A DNA stretch of 7,698 nt from Nitrososphaeraceae archaeon (lineage in GTDB: Archaea > Thermoproteota > Nitrososphaeria > Nitrososphaerales > Nitrososphaeraceae): the NCBI GenBank assembly GCA_029240395.1, contig JAREAJ010000035.1:1-7698 (forward strand), read 5' to 3'. The position numbers were made by a program, and so were the translations under genes. Positions 5,750 through 7,698 of the stretch are shown in pieces (the stretch's first letter is position 1; each line of letters begins with the position of its first letter). The notes under the pieces are model-generated. The model was given only the letters and a program-made list of their open reading frames with translations. It was not told the origin of the DNA and searched no databases.

Positions 5750-6010
5750 TTGGATATAATCGCTACAGCATAAATATGTAGATAACTATGAATTTTAGGG
5801 ATCTTCTGATAGTGCGTTTGGCAATTACTAATTACATACCTTGACAACAATATTTTGTATGTATATATTCTAATCTAGCTATGGTCTAAAATGAAGCAGA
5901 TAACGCGCCTATGCACTAGAATTTATACAACACATTTCCCTTCCCCACAGAAGGAATAACTAACTCGCGCAAAGTTAATTAGAAGGCAAACAAACTTTTT
6001 TGATATTCCT
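5750..6010. other. Intergenic region with promoter-like elements and a possible 22-codon micro-ORF
   Basis: No convincing gene fills these 261 bp. ACATAC (5834-5839) and GTATGT (5857-5862) form an inverted repeat with a 17-nt centre. GTATATATTC (5861-5870) is a strong TATA box; 25 nt downstream it points to an ATG at 5891 opening a 22-codon frame (5891-5959, MKQITRLCTRIYTTHFPSPQ...). Other TATA-like sites are ATTTATAC (5921-5928) and GTTAATTAG (5974-5982); the last is about 33 nt before the synthetase ATG and would give a very short leader. A T6 run (5996-6001) lies just before that ATG. No tRNA-like fold was seen. Confidence 0.4.
5974..5982 (+). promoter_or_regulatory. Candidate TATA element of the acyl-CoA synthetase gene
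   Basis: GTTAATTAG is centred about 33 nt before ATG 6011. It would place transcription start a few nucleotides ahead of the start codon, similar to the near-leaderless arrangement of other genes here. Two better-looking TATA boxes lie further upstream (5861-5870, 5921-5928), which would instead give leaders of about 120 or 60 nt, so the choice is open. Confidence 0.3.
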
Positions 6011-7698
6011 ATGGCTCCTATAGACCAGATTAGAGAGGTATATGAAGAAGCCAGAAAAAACAATCAAAATGTCATGACAGAAGAATCGGCAAAGGCAATT
6101 TTGACCGCATACGGAATTAATGTTCCTCCATATGCTCTAGTTTCAACCACCCAGGAGGCCGCGGATAAAGCCAAACAACTAGGCTTTCCTCTAGTCGCTA
6201 AGATTGTTTCTCCGGATATTTTGCACAAGACCGATGTTAAGGGAGTCAAGATTGGACTTAAATCAGAAGAGGAAGTCGGCCGTGCATTTGATGATATGTA
6301 TGGTAGGCTCTCAACAAAATATCACACCAAGGGAGTCATTTTAGAGAGAATGGTAGACCCTGGATTAGAGGTTATAGTCGGACTGCAGAACGATCCTCAA
6401 TTTGGCCCCGTTATAATGTTCGGGTTAGGTGGCATAAATACCGAAATATTCAAAGACGTAACGTTTCGCGTGCTTCCCATAACGCCAAAAGACATCGAGG
6501 AGATGGTAGAAAGCTTGAGGGGAAAGACAATGCTGAAGGGCTTCAGGGGATCTGAGCCAATTGACCATGCTACTATTTCAGACATGCTAATGAAAATATC
6601 GAAATTAGGGGTAGATGCTGCGCCTTACTATGAATCCGTTGACTTCAATCCCGTCATTCTTTATCCGCATGATTACTGCGTAGTAGATGCCAAGATGCTC
6701 TTAAGAGAAAAACCAGACCCCGAGATAATGTCCAAGGCGGAACCTGATTCGTCATATATGGATCTCTTTTTCAATGCCAAGTCTGTGGCTCTGATAGGGG
6801 CATCACCAGAACCGGGAAAAATCGGAAATTCTGTTCTGCAGAGTTTGGCAAAGCACGACTACAAGGGGAAGGTGTTTCCCGTTAACGCAAAAGGATACCA
6901 AGAGATCATGGGCATTAAGGCGTACAAAAACCTAGATGAGATTGATGAGCAAATCGACGTTGTTGTGGTCACCGTTGATTTGAAATTTGTCCCAGATCTC
7001 CTGAAAAGCTGCGGTAGGAAGAATATCCATAACATGGTAATTATTTCTGGTGGAGGAAAGGAGCTTGGAGGCGATCGCGCTGCAATCGAAAATGAAATAA
7101 AAAAATTATCATCGCAATTAAAGGTGCGGATCATCGGGCCTAATTGCATTGGTATGTTCAACGCTGATAATAGGCTAGACTGTGCGTTTCAAGGTCATGA
7201 AAGAATGGTGCGGCCTCAAAGAGGAGAAGTCGCATTTCTGTCGCAAAGTGGTACTGTTGGTATTGCATTTATGGAAACTTCAGATTCGTTTGGAATGAGC
7301 AAAATGATCTCTTACGGTAACAGATCGGATGTTGACGAAGCAGACATGATATGGTATCTAGGTGAAGATCCTAGCACTAAGGTGATCGGATTATATGTTG
7401 AAGGGCTGGGAGATGGAAGAAAATTTATGAATGCAGCCAAGAAAGTAATCATTGAAAAGAATAAACCTATACTGGTCTTCAAGAACGGCAGAACGACTAG
7501 AGGCGCTAAGCAGGCTGCGTCTCATACCGGCTCATTGGGTGGATCATACAACGTAGTTAGGGGGGCTCTCGAGCAAGCTAATATAATCTCACTAGACAGT
7601 TATGAAGAGCTTACAGGATCTCTCAAGGCGCTTACATGGCAACCAGTACCAAAGGGCAACAGAGTTGCTATGATTACTAATGGAGCCGGACCAGTCAT
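6011..7698 (+). CDS. Acyl-CoA synthetase (ADP-forming), probable 3-hydroxypropionyl- or 4-hydroxybutyryl-CoA synthetase (C-terminus beyond window)
   Basis: 562 codons are visible with no stop before the right edge. It forms an acyl-CoA from acid, CoA and ATP, releasing ADP and phosphate through a phosphohistidine. Domain order is ATP-grasp first: [18 protein letters not shown] (62-79), IMFGLGG (135-141), DFNPVILYP (211-219). It continues with a CoA-binding Rossmann domain, [14 protein letters not shown] (259-272), and succinyl-CoA-synthetase-like parts: IIGPNCIGM (374-382), FLSQSGTVG (409-417) and SHTGSLGG (504-511), whose H505 is the expected catalytic histidine. This is a beta-alpha fusion. 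Thaumarchaea use ADP-forming synthetases of this kind for 3-hydroxypropionate and 4-hydroxybutyrate in the energy-saving carbon fixation cycle; which acid this one uses, or whether it is an acetate enzyme, cannot be read from the sequence. The first ATG begins [15 protein letters not shown] with no Shine-Dalgarno, so a short-leader transcript is likely. M22 is an unlikely alternative. Confidence 0.92.
   Translation, partial: MAPIDQIREVYEEARKNNQNVMTEESAKAILTAYGINVPPYALVSTTQEAADKAKQLGFPLVAKIVSPDILHKTDVKGVKIGLKSEEEVGRAFDDMYGRLSTKYHTKGVILERMVDPGLEVIVGLQNDPQFGPVIMFGLGGINTEIFKDVTFRVLPITPKDIEEMVESLRGKTMLKGFRGSEPIDHATISDMLMKISKLGVDAAPYYESVDFNPVILYPHDYCVVDAKMLLREKPDPEIMSKAEPDSSYMDLFFNAKSVALIGASPEPGKIGNSVLQSLAKHDYKGKVFPVNAKGYQEIMGIKAYKNLDEIDEQIDVVVVTVDLKFVPDLLKSCGRKNIHNMVIISGGGKELGGDRAAIENEIKKLSSQLKVRIIGPNCIGMFNADNRLDCAFQGHERMVRPQRGEVAFLSQSGTVGIAFMETSDSFGMSKMISYGNRSDVDEADMIWYLGEDPSTKVIGLYVEGLGDGRKFMNAAKKVIIEKNKPILVFKNGRTTRGAKQAASHTGSLGGSYNVVRGALEQANIISLDSYEELTGSLKALTWQPVPKGNRVAMITNGAGPV

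Noticed and set aside
5788..5844. 18-codon plus-strand frame after the methyltransferase gene
   Set aside because: No TATA box or Shine-Dalgarno at a suitable distance and no recognisable motif.
5620..5850. Minus-strand open frame overlapping the end of the methyltransferase gene and part of the next gap
   Set aside because: More than half lies antisense to conserved methyltransferase sequence; no promoter, start signal or protein motif supports it.
1..7698. CRISPR arrays, insertion sequences, tRNA or rRNA genes, integrase or defence genes
   Set aside because: No repeated spacers, terminal repeats, transposase-like frames or tRNA T-loop signatures were found when reading the gaps on both strands.

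Overview
The window looks like a piece of an ammonia-oxidising archaeon (Thaumarchaeota/Nitrososphaerota). Three things point there: an archaeal-type ribosomal protein L10e and a tRNA-splicing endonuclease; TATA boxes placed about 25 nt before start codons with little or no leader; and an ADP-forming acyl-CoA synthetase with the ATP-grasp half first, the layout I associate with the thaumarchaeal 3-hydroxypropionate/4-hydroxybutyrate carbon fixation enzymes. The DNA is moderately AT-rich. No genus can be named from the sequence alone.

Layout. Positions 1-1107 are on the minus strand: the 5' part of a small conserved protein (runs off the left edge), a 54-residue CxxC/His protein with a GTG start (236-400) that is too short for ordinary ORF thresholds, and a tRNA-intron endonuclease subunit (448-1107). 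Divergent from it, only 27 bp away, is the gene for ribosomal protein L10e (1135-1656, TTG start with a clear Shine-Dalgarno). After a 192-bp gap comes phosphoglycerate kinase (1849-3045), which appears to be transcribed leaderless. It converges with a 571-residue membrane-anchored, outward-facing seven-bladed propeller protein of the virginiamycin-B-lyase-like type on the minus strand (3093-4808). A 170-bp divergent promoter region separates that gene from a UbiE/MenG-like methyltransferase (4979-5749). A 261-bp gap follows, with promoter-like sequences but no clear gene, and then an acyl-CoA synthetase (ADP-forming) that runs off the right edge (6011-7698).

How the genes fit together. This is mainly housekeeping sequence: translation and RNA processing on the left (L10e, splicing endonuclease), central carbon metabolism in the middle and right (PGK for gluconeogenesis, acyl-CoA synthetase probably for autotrophic carbon fixation), and probable menaquinone methylation. 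The propeller protein is the only clearly cell-surface gene. I see no mobile element, CRISPR array, tRNA or rRNA. The points most worth a second look are the hidden 54-residue CxxC/His protein, a splicing endonuclease that has lost the usual catalytic histidine, and the seven-bladed surface propeller with a C-terminal beta domain.
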